Shown here: piece by piece, positions 36,911 through 47,562 of the stretch | Position numbering within the stretch: the first letter of the stretch is position 1 | Layout of the letters: each line of letters opens with the position of its first letter | From: Heliocidaris tuberculata | Lineage: Eukaryota; Echinodermata; Echinoidea; Camarodonta; Echinometridae | NCBI GenBank assembly: GCA_025618425.1 | Contig: CM046838.1 | Location: forward strand, 21,151,211 to 21,215,210 | Direction: 5' to 3' | Length of the DNA: 64,000 nucleotides | Translations under genes and position numbers: made by a program | The notes under the pieces: model-generated | The model's input: only the letters and a program-made list of their open reading frames with translations | Database searches by the model: none | Told to the model about the DNA's origin: nothing

Positions 36911-38445
36911 GCGTTGCCCCGTGAAGTACATGTGCTTTTACGCAGAAATATGCACAGTGCATGGTCTTACAATCTGAAACGATTTCTGCGATTTCTGCGG
37001 CGGCGCAATGTGGAGCAGAAATCTCATCGTGGAAGACAACCTTTGAAGCACATTCTTGTGCCAAATGTTTTGCTTTCACGTACGGAACTATTGCTCACGT
37101 AGAAGTATAGTTTTCAAACCTCTAGGAAACGTATCATTTCCGCTCTTCTCCTTCATATTTAATTTCCTTCTATAAAATAAGACGACATGATACTATACAG
37201 GAATAGCAACCTTGATTTTCGTAAGTTTAACGATCAATCAAAATTAACTTTCGGCTAGACCAGAAAAACATATGATCATAGCATCACATTCCCCTGGCGT
37301 TCTTCATTATCTCTGCCACTTGTCCTTGTTGTGACGTCATACTCTGCAAAATCAATCCATATTTCTTTAAAATAGGTACACGAAATGTCGAAACCGGTGA
37401 GAGAGTCTGGTAGAATAATTTTCAAATAAAATAGATATCGGAGTAAGATTCAGTGTACATGTCTATTTGAGAAGTATCTGATTTGTTAGTATTAACCTAC
37501 AAAAAATAATCAAGCACGACATTTTCTAGGAATTAAGAAACATAATATATTAGTGCTTTGTCGGCTGTCTCGGTTTCTATTCTCTCCCGTTTTTTTTTTT
37601 TGAACAGTATTCCCAAATTTTCTTTGTATTATTTCATTTTTTAATCATGGTGTCGCAAGATGGAAAAAAAAAAACATCACATAAAAAAGTAGCTGAATAA
37701 TTTGAACTAACTGCAGCACATTAAAAGCAAATACCTCAATTTGAAACACTGACTAAAAGGTTGAATTTGTGAGAAATTCTAGAGCAAGCGCCATGAGCGC
37801 CCAGCAGAGGCAGATACTGGCGCTTTACAAGAAGCCATCATTATCAACAACGAAATATATAGTCTTTTATACTGTAGAGAGAGATCGATGGAGAGAGAGA
37901 GAGAGAGATAACGTGAGAAGAAGATGAAATTTCTACCACTAAAGAAGGGATATCCTTTGATGCCCATTGCCCCCCCCCCCCCCTCGGAGTGACCGAAAAC
38001 ACGCTTTGCAACCGATTATCACCATTAAAAAATATTATTGTTGCTCGGTATAAGTATTCCCTTTTGAATTATCAGGTCTTACAATCTAAAAAAATAAAAA
38101 AAGGTTATTACGTAGTATGCTCCCCTTTGCCCTATCCGATCTTTTCTCAGTCTCAGTTGTTTATCCTTCCAAGATGATCCTTGGTGAGACAGCTGTAGAC
38201 AGAGAATGAAATCAAGCATATCTCGTTTTTAAGATCATAGGGCACGATTTTGGTCAGCGAAATGGCATGACCTTGTGGAATCGAAGTTGATATATGTATT
38301 TCGTCATGTGTGGATGACGAAATGCGCAAAACAACTCTCTTTTTCAGAAGGCAAATTTGTTATAACCTCTAGCGTACATTATTATAACATAAAGCATAAA
38401 GCATAAAAGGTATATTTCATAAATTTCATTAATTCAATGCAATTC
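36911..38445. other. Unassigned sequence
   Basis: No gene. The frame at 36758-37102 overlaps the foldback flank and is not credible. (GA)n at about 37890-37908 and C13 at about 37971-37983. The rest is AT-rich. Confidence 0.4.
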
Positions 38446-38625
38446 GCGGCGTGAGTTGGTCTAGCGGTACTGTCAGCAGTACGGTCAGCTCTTTATCTTC
38501 GCCTACAAACTGACTCCGGCGGACTTCGGTTCGAAAACCGATTCACGTCTGTGATGGTGACGTTTATTGAAGGTCGGTCCACAGACGTGAATAATCATAG
38601 CTAATTGATACACATCTGTAAAAAT
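38446..38625 (+). mobile_element. tRNA-derived SINE
   Basis: The head GCGGCGTGAGTTGGTCTAGC carries an A-box-like TGGTCTAGCGG (38457-38467). About 75 bp downstream lies CGGTTCGAAAACCG, which fits a B box with one extra A, the layout of an internal RNA polymerase III promoter. The body has a stem CACGTCTGTG / CCACAGACGTG and ends CTGTAAAAATACAAA before a CA repeat. The A-to-B distance and the insertions rule out a working tRNA. The plus orientation is set by the box order. Confidence 0.7.
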
Positions 38626-38682
38626 ACAAACACACACACACACCCACAACACACACACACGCCCCCCCACACACACAGTGAG
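38626..38682. repeat. (CA)n microsatellite at the SINE 3' end
   Basis: ACACAC runs with interruptions (CCCACAAC, GCCCCCCC) directly follow the SINE tail, as is common where a tail has expanded into a microsatellite. Confidence 0.9.
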
Positions 38683-39068
38683 GTTATCATTTTTATGCCA
38701 GTGAAACGCATGGACCAACTAAGATAGAAAAAAAGCAGGGTGAAATAGTGTCATTTTACCATTATATCCTTTACGGATTTTGTTAGACTCCACTTTTCAA
38801 GCAAAATGTTCAAGTCCCTACACCCTTGTCACTGGACATCCCTCCTCAATTAATCAATCGTCCATATATACACTACTCTTGATGGGCTCTTTACAATAAG
38901 TACAGCAAAGGTCAAAATAGTGCGTCTCTTTTTTTTTTCTTTTCTTCTCTCCCCCCCCCCCCATGTTTTTAAATTTCTCGACGCCGCCATATTTACTTTG
39001 ACGCACAGTACGGCGTAGTATCAATACCCTCTGTACTTAGTTTATCCTGTCTGTATGTTCCACATTTG
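38683..39068. other. Unassigned sequence
   Basis: Nothing identified apart from a C12 run at about 38951-38962. Confidence 0.4.
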
Positions 39069-39088
39069 ACTTTGACCCCCCCCCCCCA

Positions 39089-39127
<39 letters not shown>

Positions 39128-39300
39128 GTTCTCTTACTCTCCTTCCTCATCCCTTCTCTTTCTCTCCCTCTTTCTGTCTGTTTGGCCTCCATTTCTATGC
39201 CTTTTGTTGCCTCCAACCTTCTGTTTTTCTGTGTCTTGCCTTCTTGTTCCTTTTTTCCCCTCCCCATATCTCCCCTCTCTCTCTGTCTTCCTCTCTACAA
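39069..39300. repeat. C-run plus (CT)n pyrimidine tract
   Basis: A C-rich stretch at about 39076-39095 is followed by (CT)n at 39096-39122 and a long CT-rich stretch. Ser/Leu-rich plus and Arg/Glu-rich minus frames here are low-complexity artefacts. Confidence 0.85.
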
Positions 39301-40370
39301 TATTTCCTTTTAAATTGATTTTCAGTCTCTTTGACTCGACCTCTATTTTGTCGCGCTCTTTTTCTGCCATTTTCTATTTCTTTTGCATGAAATTCGATAA
39401 AATTTATACATGGTTTGCGTCAGAAAGAGTAAAGTTTATGTCAGGTTGCTTGTACTTTTCAGTGACGCAGTTGGAATTAATATTAGAGATATATAGCAAC
39501 CATACCATTCATCTATTATTTCTTTATTAAATGATCTATTTGCTAGCCTGGTTGCTTCATCTGGTGAGGTCTTCGGTGTATCCTGCAAGAAATTTGATTC
39601 ATTGGGGGAGTACGGGGAGTACCGCTTCGGATAACTTTTGAAAGCACCGTGGCAGGAAACGGCGTCCTAGGGTACCGACTCTGTGATGAATTGCGCACAA
39701 AGTTTGTTAATGACAACATCTATTAGCATGACGTCATTATGGTATAACGTTGTAAATTAATACCGAGCAAGTAGCAACGTAAGGTTTAACAGCACCATAA
39801 AACAACGGGGCACTATCCTATTTTGTTTTGTGAATTATACGGGTTGTCACGACAATCATTTATTAGACTGATATTGAAATCAAGGTGGTATAACTTATTT
39901 TTGGAAGTAATGACAGAGACGAAAACAGCTGGAATATGACATTAATGCAAATCGATGTGTTGAGTAAATTACTGTAATAACTGTGCAAGTTGGTGCTGAA
40001 GCAGTAGAGCTATGTAACTTTAGATGTACCTTTATGTTGCAGAATTAACCTTACAACGGGAATAATTTGATCACTTATTAATGTTTGATATTCAATCCGC
40101 ATGATATACGCATCAGCATTATACGTGGCCCCCATACAGAATTTTATGAAAGGTACCTCTCCCAGCAGTAAGTTTGCAAGTGTGTTATGTATTAGGAATA
40201 ATGATGTAATTTAGCTATTTGTAATTCGGAAGCAGGCTGTATATAGGGGGCGAGATAGGTGGATCCTAAGTAGGGCACGGGGGTCACACTCTCCTATCCT
40301 CTTTTGCTTTTCAGAGAATTTTGAAATAAAAATGCGCCTGGAATATGTGATATCATTTAGTTTTCAGTAA
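39301..40370. other. Unassigned sequence
   Basis: No gene or repeat recognised. Mostly AT-rich single-copy-looking DNA. Confidence 0.4.
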
Positions 40371-40422
40371 CGTGCCCCCCCCCCCTCCTTACAACATTTT
40401 GACAAATCCAGGATCCGCCCTG
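40371..40422 (-). mobile_element. Right end of a hAT-like MITE
   Basis: C12, then CTCCTTACAACATTTTGAC, then AAATCCAGGATCCGCCCTG. The reverse complement begins CAGGGCGGATCCTGGATTT, the hAT-type end seen at 34458 and 31482. A left partner could lie near 40240 (AGGGGGCGAGATAGGTGG), but no target duplication supports it. Confidence 0.45.
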
Positions 40423-40434
40423 AGCTACGACTGA

Positions 40435-40568
40435 GGTGGAGGGTCGCCTTACCAAAGTTTTGACCCTCCTTAGGCCAAGGTCTGGATACGCCACCGTCTG
40501 GACATGATTAGCGATTCGTTGTTGGTGGTAATGGAATCCAGCCTGACATTGGTGGAGGGTCGCCTTAC
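40435..40568. repeat. Spaced direct repeat GGTGGAGGGTCGCCTTAC
   Basis: This 18-mer occurs exactly at 40435-40452 and 40551-40568, 116 bp apart. Between them lies CAAGGTCTGGATACGCCACC, another decayed GGCGTA-type element end (about 40479-40498). Confidence 0.7.
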
Positions 40569-40682
40569 GCATATTGTTGGTGGCTCGTTGAATGTGAATG
40601 AGGTATACGGGTAACTGGTGCGTGCCTGCTTCGGTTAACCTCACGTTTAATTGGGCAGAGACTGGTATTATGCAGGACGTTG

Positions 40683-41290
40683 TGGGAAGATGAGGAGGAA
40701 GAGATAGAGAAAGAGAGAGAGGGAGAGAGAGAGAGAGAGAGAGTGTGTGTGTGTGTGTGTCTGTATATACGGTTGAGAGGGAGAGAGAGATTAATATTTA
40801 AAGGGGAGGAAGAGGGAAAGTGAGAGAATAGAGAGATGAGAGAAAGCGGAAAGAGAGAAAAATAGAGATAGAGAGGGGAGTGATGAAGAGAAAGTGAAAG
40901 AGAGAGGGGGAGAAAGTGAAAGAGAAAGGGTAATAGATGAAGAGAGAGATAGCTAGAGAGAATGAGGGGATCATCAAAAGATAAATAGGAGAGAGAGGGG
41001 GGGGGACAAGAGGGACACGGAGGGAGGGAGATGGAGAGAAAGATGCATAGAGTGTGGAAAGATAAGGATGAAGTATAGGAAGGAAAGAGAAAAGAGGAGA
41101 GGGATGATCGAGATGGAGAAAAGTGAGACAGACGATAAAATAGAGACTGATAAACATTCTGAAATGACGACACGGAGTGTTGAAAAAGCAGAAAAGACAA
41201 GACAGAGACAGAGACAAAGACAAGTCGAAAGGAAGAGGTATACCGACAGACACAGTTTGGAGAGAGTGAAATCGACTAAGAGAAAGTGAT
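40683..41290. repeat. 600-bp polypurine (GA-rich) tract
   Basis: The plus strand is almost entirely A and G from 40683 to about 41290. It includes (GA)n at 40728-40743 followed by (GT)n at 40744-40760, and G-rich patches. Minus-strand frames of up to 211 codons here are Ser/Leu/Phe-rich translations of the tract and are not genes. Confidence 0.85.
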
Positions 41291-42613
41291 AACAGAGGGA
41301 GTCGGGATAAAAGGGCTTATTGATGTAGAGGGAGGATTTGAACTGTAATGTATAGACCAACATTATGAGGGAATAACATAGACAAAATGATGGCTATGAC
41401 GAAAGCGAGTGAAGTGAATGATAAAAATATAATATAGATTGTGGGATGAAGGATGAGGTGAGGCAATAGATACGTGATAGGTTACGTACAACCCAGCGGT
41501 TTGAGGGAGTATAGATCCTTGCCCTATAGGTTGAGATTTAACATAAATGGATATCGTCCATAGTTGATACACCGAAACAAACATGGAGGTTTGTACATGA
41601 ATACGTTACTATTGTCAAATTTAATGTATCTAAAGTTTTAAGAAATATGAATCGTAGCGATGTTTGATAATTGTAAATTTTATTCATAAAGCGGCTTTTC
41701 ATGAGATACAAAGTGCATGACAATAAATAACATAAGATTCACTATACTATAAAAAGAATACGGGAAATTGTTGTTGAGAAATTCTTATACCTATACGCAG
41801 GTAATATTATATGATGATTGTTTTGTTAAGATCCCTGATTTATCCTGTAATAGGTTACTATCAGTAGTAGGTGTAGAACTATTTCTACTAAGAACGTTTA
41901 CTCTATCACGAAATCACGAATAGACAAAAAAAATATCTCAAATATTGTGTTAAATCTATGATTATCGTATAATCAAAATTATGTTTATACGCCTATTACT
42001 CACACTGCAGAAAACGCTATCAAGAGTAGATATAGAACTGTTTCTCCATGAAAACGCATTTTTAGCTCAATATCCAACTTGTATATTGTTTATAGTGTAA
42101 CAAATTATTTCCTGTTTGTGCCTTCCTGTTTGACATGTAGAGGAAATATAAATGTAATTAAAATTCTAAAGGCCCATATCTTATCATCCCAATATGTATT
42201 GTTACTCTATATACATGTATATATATGTATAGGTATAGTTTATTGGCTGCTTTTGACAAATTATTGTCATTGTTATTTGAAATGAAATATTTTGATAGTA
42301 ATGTTCAGTCCAAATAAGGTTTGTGCCAAGGTATACATGTGGAGCTGTTTTAAAAACAAAATCCAACAAACGCAGAATACACACTTTACCAATATATTTC
42401 ATCTAAATAATATTAATGATTACATAGTACACGATCGCAACGACTCTCGAAAATCAAATCAAGTGCAATTTCAATACCCTATTGTATTGCCTATAGAAAT
42501 CATGTTCACATTATTTATTGTAAGATTGAGTTTGTTGAAGGTCTTTCCGATCGTGTGAATAATTAGTCGAAACCACTTTTTACATCGTGTGAAAGTACTA
42601 CGTAGTAGATATA
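41291..42613. other. Unassigned sequence
   Basis: AT-rich, no gene. Short frames at 41363-41723 and 42079-42558 lack recognisable features. Confidence 0.4.
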
Positions 42614-42768
42614 CAGTCATCCCTGTATATAAGGACCACTGGAAGGACAAAGCTCCCTTTTATACAATTTACAATGAGAAACACGATATCCAAAGGAAAC
42701 AAAAATGCAGTCTCTATAAACAGGTGGAGTTTTTTCTATACAAGTGGTCGCTGAAGCGGGTTTGACTG
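42614..42768. mobile_element. Short TA-flanked MITE
   Basis: Left end CAGTCATCCCTGTATATAAG, then GACCACT. Reverse complement of the right end: CAGTCAAACCCGCTTCAGCG, then ACCACT. TA lies on both sides (42612-42613 and 42769-42770). 155 bp. The TA duplication and CAGT start fit Tc1/mariner- or ISL2EU-like groups; I cannot choose between them by eye. Confidence 0.7.
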
Positions 42769-42999
42769 TACTATCTTGCGTAGATATGGAACTCTTTTTA
42801 GGAAACATGTATACTCTACCTCAAATACATACACACATTTTAACCAAAAACAGTTTTCTGCCACATCAAATCAATAACCGTCGGGCATATATCTTTCGAA
42901 GTACTATTTCGCTAGATGAATGGTTGCATTTTACATAATCTATTATATTGCCATACTGAATTACATTTTCCAGCAAAAGAAAAACAATGTATTGCATTC

Positions 43000-43450
43000 G
43001 TCTTTATACGAATGACGCCTCTGTAAAAAATTTTACGACCTTATCCCACATCGTCGGCCATGGTTATGATAATTGGCTTTTCCCATTTTTAAGTGGCGCA
43101 TGAAATTAACCGCCATCCTGGCAGACCTAATTTTCCGTCATGCTCTTAAAGAGGAGATAATTGATGAGCTGAGTAAAAACTATTAAGTTACTGGTGGAGT
43201 GAAATTCATTCGGCCTTCATGATTTCCCGGCATTGAATTTGAGTATTTAAATTCAGCAACAAGTTGTATTTACCGCAGACAATCATCATCGTGCCGCCCG
43301 GTCATGCCGTTTGAGCTGTGGTGAAATAAAGTGCAAGTTGTTGGCGGTCACGTCCATGAAACACAGTGCACATCGTATTCTTGCGCAGCCATGTTGGCAT
43401 GTTCGATAGGCAATAAGGTCACATGATGTTTCCCTGAAAAGGTCTAGGTG
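43000..43450. promoter_or_regulatory. Candidate conserved non-coding block
   Basis: Balanced composition, no repeats or open frames, in contrast to its AT-rich surroundings. It carries TTTTACGACC (43031-43040, similar to posterior Hox/Cdx sites), GATAATTGG (about 43069) and GGTCACGTCC (about 43348). These motifs are suggestive only; the call rests mainly on sequence character and needs comparison with a related genome. Confidence 0.2.
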
Positions 43451-43630
43451 ACCTTCCGCATCCTAACAATAGCAATCAAATCAGAAACTGAAACGTTCCT
43501 GATGATGTCTATGCGCTTTTATAAATGCTCCCTGCACTGTCACAAAATGAATTTTTCCCCTCCATCTCAAAAAGGGAAACTGATCTATTCATACAAAAGG
43601 GTTAAGTACAGGCACTTCTTTGATTAATGA

Positions 43631-43790
43631 CAACAGGGGCCGTGGAGCGTTTTTGAAAGGGGAGGGGGCTGATTTTATTTCACTCATTAATGACAATTTT
43701 CGAACCTTTTTTCCGAGGTTTTATGACACGTGTCTACTCAAAAAAGTGTGTGGGGGGGGGGCTGCAGCCCCCCGGGTTCCGCGGTCCATG
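43631..43790. mobile_element. Possible poly-G MITE of a GCTGCAGCC subfamily
   Basis: The left part AACAGGGGCCGTGGAGCG faces a right part GGGGGCTGCAGCCCCCCGGG, then TTCCGCGGTCC. The reverse complement (GGACCGCGGAACCC, then G run and GCTGCAGCC) is closely matched at 57367 (GGTCGTGGAACTTTTGGGGG, then CTGCAGCC), so the two are related copies. No target duplication found. Confidence 0.45.
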
Positions 43791-46271
43791 CATGGACAAT
43801 GGATGATTTTATGTGATTCAGACAGGTGTCATTTTTAATGTTTTACATCAAGTATTGTTCGTGGTGAAAATGTATCTTGTGGTGTGTTAGTGAGGTCTTT
43901 TGTTTAGTCGGGGATGGCGAATTAAAATCAAGTAGATATCTTTGCATGATCATTTCATTGTGAACTCTCTTAATACATACCTGACCCCATTTTTAATCTC
44001 TCCCATTAGCTCATCCCTTTATGACTTCCATGCTGCACTTTTCCCAGTAAATGTCATTTCATAATTACATCACATTCATGTTTAATGGTCTAGTGATTTG
44101 TCTGTTGGCCTTCGTTCCCATGGCACTCTGAACTTGAAATGTTGGATAATAAATATGTCCATTAAAAAGGCGTTAAAAGCCACCACCATTAATAATTTTG
44201 GCTTAGGGTTGTTCACATTGCCTTTGTTCTCGATGCTCCATCTCATAATTCGACGCGAGTGCAATGTTTGTCCTCTTTCCGTATGCTTCAAAGGCATTAT
44301 TCCAAGGCGCATTCCTTTACATATGACTGTCACGCTGTTGGATGGGAGCAGGGCTGCAAAGACCACTGCGACTAATCAATTGACGTCAAAGGCCCAGTCA
44401 CACTGTTGCGATTTCCCCCGAACCACAACGATCTAATGTATTTCTTTGCCATATATCCCTCTCACTTCACGACTGATACTTGACCAGAACCGTAGCATTC
44501 TGGCATATCTCTCGGTTTGATGAGGCACAACGCCAATGTGGAACATTTCAAAATTTGCGAATCCAGAAGATTCCAGATGAAGTGCACGATGCGCTAGGGA
44601 ATGCTATCCGTACAAGAACGAACCAACAAGAATCACAGCGATTCAGAACGTCCACAGGACTTCTTTTTCCATGAACGCTAGATCGCATTATTTTTTTTTT
44701 CAGTTTTATCTCAAAGAGAGATGGAAATTTGACTAAACAATGAACTATATCGTTTTGGGTTTGTTTAAAGAGATCGCCATCATGTAACTATAGGCCTTGA
44801 GGTAAGGTGCGCTCTTTGGATGCCCGTCGATACCTGAACACATGTAGCGAGTTCCATCAACGTTCGGCAGATTTGGTTTGGTGGCGGGGAAAGATTCGCA
44901 GGTTGATTAAACTTATAGCAAAAAGTCAGGGCATCATCCGAGAGCTCTGCATAGCATTACCACGGATGGCCCCATTAACATTTTAAAGTTTAATATAACT
45001 TTCTTTCACAATTCAGGTACCTCTAAAACTCACCTTTAAATTCAACCTAACTACAGTTATCTGCTCAAAACGGAGAGTTTCTATGACTTTCGATATATTT
45101 GCATGAATACTGTTTATGTTTCAGCTAGTCAAACTCGCAATGCCGCAGATAAGCGTTGAATGTAAACCAGTAATCCCCGTCATTGTCATTGACGAATAAG
45201 AATAACTTTCAAGGAAGTTATTACATTTAAAGACAGAGTTGAGTTCTGGTCATGCAATTATGTTGTGAAAGAAACTGTTTCAAAGCAATTGTGAAGCGTT
45301 GATCATGCCTACATAAGAATTTGTGTATACTGTGAACTTTTGAAATCATCAGAATGATAAGAAATCAACCCAATCTCGCTGAAAAGCACATGCAATGACA
45401 CAGAAATGGGTATATGGGACTGCACACACATGTTGTATGAATGTTCGGCCCGAACACTTCAGCTATTTCTCATATTTCGAATACGCGGGCATCAGGGGAT
45501 ATTTCTACTATGTTCTTCCAAACTGGCATAAAAGGTATGAAAAAGCTCAAAAAACATCTTTCCCAGAACTCAATCTTCATACATTATTGGTATTTTATCA
45601 AAGCTCTGAATTGATGAAATACCTAAAAATGGAAGAATCAATTACTTGAATTTTAGTTTGCGTCACTGTCAACCTAAAGTAGACAGTAAGATTACGGAAC
45701 AAAACGTGTTTCTGATTTCTCTTCGGTCCTTGACAAACTTTTCAGACCTTTCTATGTTGAATAAATCATCGTAAGTATAATCTTACAGTTTATGTCAATG
45801 TCAGTATTGCAATATAAACCTGATAAAAAGGGGGACCTGAGTAGTAGGAGATGGGTCTTCAGTCCTTTCCAGTCCATCGAAGTCAACTTTTACAGAGGTT
45901 GAGCACGTCATGGCAAACGGGGGCTTGAAGGGAAGTTAAGAAATGCTTATTGGTGATTGGATGTTTGGTTGTATGACGAGTGCTTAACACGCATTCTTGA
46001 AGCCAGTAGGTGACAACGTCCAGTCCATTGACAAAGTTTTCACTCACGTATCTCCTTCATCGTGCTCCATCAGAGGTCTAAGAGAAAGTGATGTGATTAA
46101 TGTGACATGCCATTAAAAGGACGGCTACATCATGGATGGACAATCAGTTGAACTTATTCTTTAGAGCTTCAAGGAAGATCTGAACGAATTATTTTTGTAA
46201 GAAAAGGAACATGATAACTAGATCGTTTTCCTCTATTTTTATTGAGTTGCAGGCATTCGCGACAATACGTC
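43791..46271. other. Unassigned sequence
   Basis: No gene identified. 44075-44410 and 44440-44680 are complex, with frames on both strands (up to 112 codons) lacking any family signature. 44390 contains AAAGGCCCAGTCACACTG, which may be the end of another dispersed repeat. Remaining sequence is AT-rich. Confidence 0.35.
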
Positions 46272-46730
46272 CCCCCCCCCCCCCGCATATCACTCGCAGC
46301 TCGCAATAGACCTGCATGGATCATCTTTTGAATGTGAAGCAGTCCCCACCTTCATCAATTTGATGACATGACAGTGGATTGTTGAGGGAGCATCCCAGAT
46401 CGAGCCGCATTAACCTCGACAGTCCTGCATTAACCCAGTGATGAATTAATGCCTGTTTCCTGATATCCTGGCGTCCGTATTACCTTACCTCATAATACCA
46501 CGCGACATTTTCATTTCCACTCTCGCATTTTTGTGGCGCGAACTCGGCCAAAGTGGACATTTCGTTCTGGTCGTCTGCACTGCATTCATGACGTTGGGTG
46601 GAAGCTTTGTTTACGGTATGGTGAGCGATCATGACATGAGATTGTTTTGTTGACAAGCCAAAGGGAATATCCTGGTGTGTGATGAGCGATAATCGGGTGG
46701 AATAGATAATGGATGATACTCCTATGATCA
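46272..46730. promoter_or_regulatory. Candidate conserved non-coding block after a C run
   Basis: After a C14 run, 46290-46730 is repeat-free and compositionally complex. It contains TTGATGACATGACAG (about 46360, similar to TALE/Meis sites), GATGAATTAATG (46440) and GTGGCGCGAACTCG (about 46533, partly E2F-like). No transcript or promoter can be shown; low confidence. Confidence 0.15.
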
Positions 46731-47510
46731 TGACGGATCACTTTGCCTGCATGCTGTCAGACTGAGGGTCCTTAATTAGCCTATCACTCTACGTTTAGCG
46801 AATGCTTTACTGGATATTGCTGGGATATGCATCAGTAGATTGATTTAGAATTGTAAACATTCTGGAATACAGGCGACGTATCTAGGCTGCAGAAGGTATT
46901 ATATTGTCTCCTCCATTATCCTAAATTGATAAGCCTGTAGAAATTTTTTTCTTCTTCAATTCTGTTTTCATCACATTACAGAAAGATTCCCTCGGACTCA
47001 CTGTCTGCTATCTCTCCATCTAGCAATATCTGTTTGATTTATTCTTACAATTCCTCCTTTAATAATTTGTCCCATCCTCCATCGTTGTCGTGACAAATAG
47101 ATAATATATCATTCTTTCCTTGTTTATTTCACCACATCACAGAACCATCTCTTCTGATCGACGCACTGCCATTTTCCATCTTGCAATTTTCTCCATTTTT
47201 ATACTGTCCCAAATAACTTTTCACCATGTTTGCACCATTTCACATTATTAACTCACCGTTTGATTTATCTCTTTTAATTCCTGGCATTGAAGAATTTAGA
47301 GAGCGGCACAACCTCGCTTTACCCCCTCCCCCTTTAAAAACCTAATTGGTATACCTTAATTATACAACCCCAAACGTGTTCCCCGTTTTCATTTTTATTA
47401 AACACGTGAAAATACTTTTATACTTTTTGAGTATTTTTTTTTCATGTGACCGAAAGTGTGATAATTTTTTTTCTTCTTCTTTGTTTTTTTTCTGCTTGTC
47501 AGATATTTGT
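46731..47510. other. Unassigned sequence
   Basis: No gene. Several TTTCATCACATTACAGA / TTTCACCACATCACAGA-like similar segments (about 46966 and 47126) hint at a degenerate direct repeat about 160 bp apart. Confidence 0.35.
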
Positions 47511-47562
47511 CGGGATTGTGCCCCCTGCTTTTTGCCCCCCCCCCCCGATCCTGCATACGCCC
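47511..47562 (-). mobile_element. Right end of a hAT-like MITE
   Basis: GATTGTGCCCCCTGC, then a C14 run, then GATCCTGCATACGCCCTC. The reverse complement GAGGGCGTATGCAGGATC followed by poly-G matches the layout of the other GGCGTA ends. No left partner identified. Confidence 0.4.

Noticed and set aside
38446..38540. Functional tRNA gene
   Set aside because: A and B boxes are too far apart, the B box has an extra A, and no cloverleaf can be drawn; the tail identifies a SINE.
40565..41363. Overlapping minus frames of up to 211 codons, Ser/Leu/Phe-rich
   Set aside because: They are translations of the polypurine tract; all frames look alike in composition and none has a domain or splice pattern.
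44075..44440. Frames of 94 and 112 codons on opposite strands
   Set aside because: Neither shows a motif or splice context; both strands open by chance in a region of low stop density.
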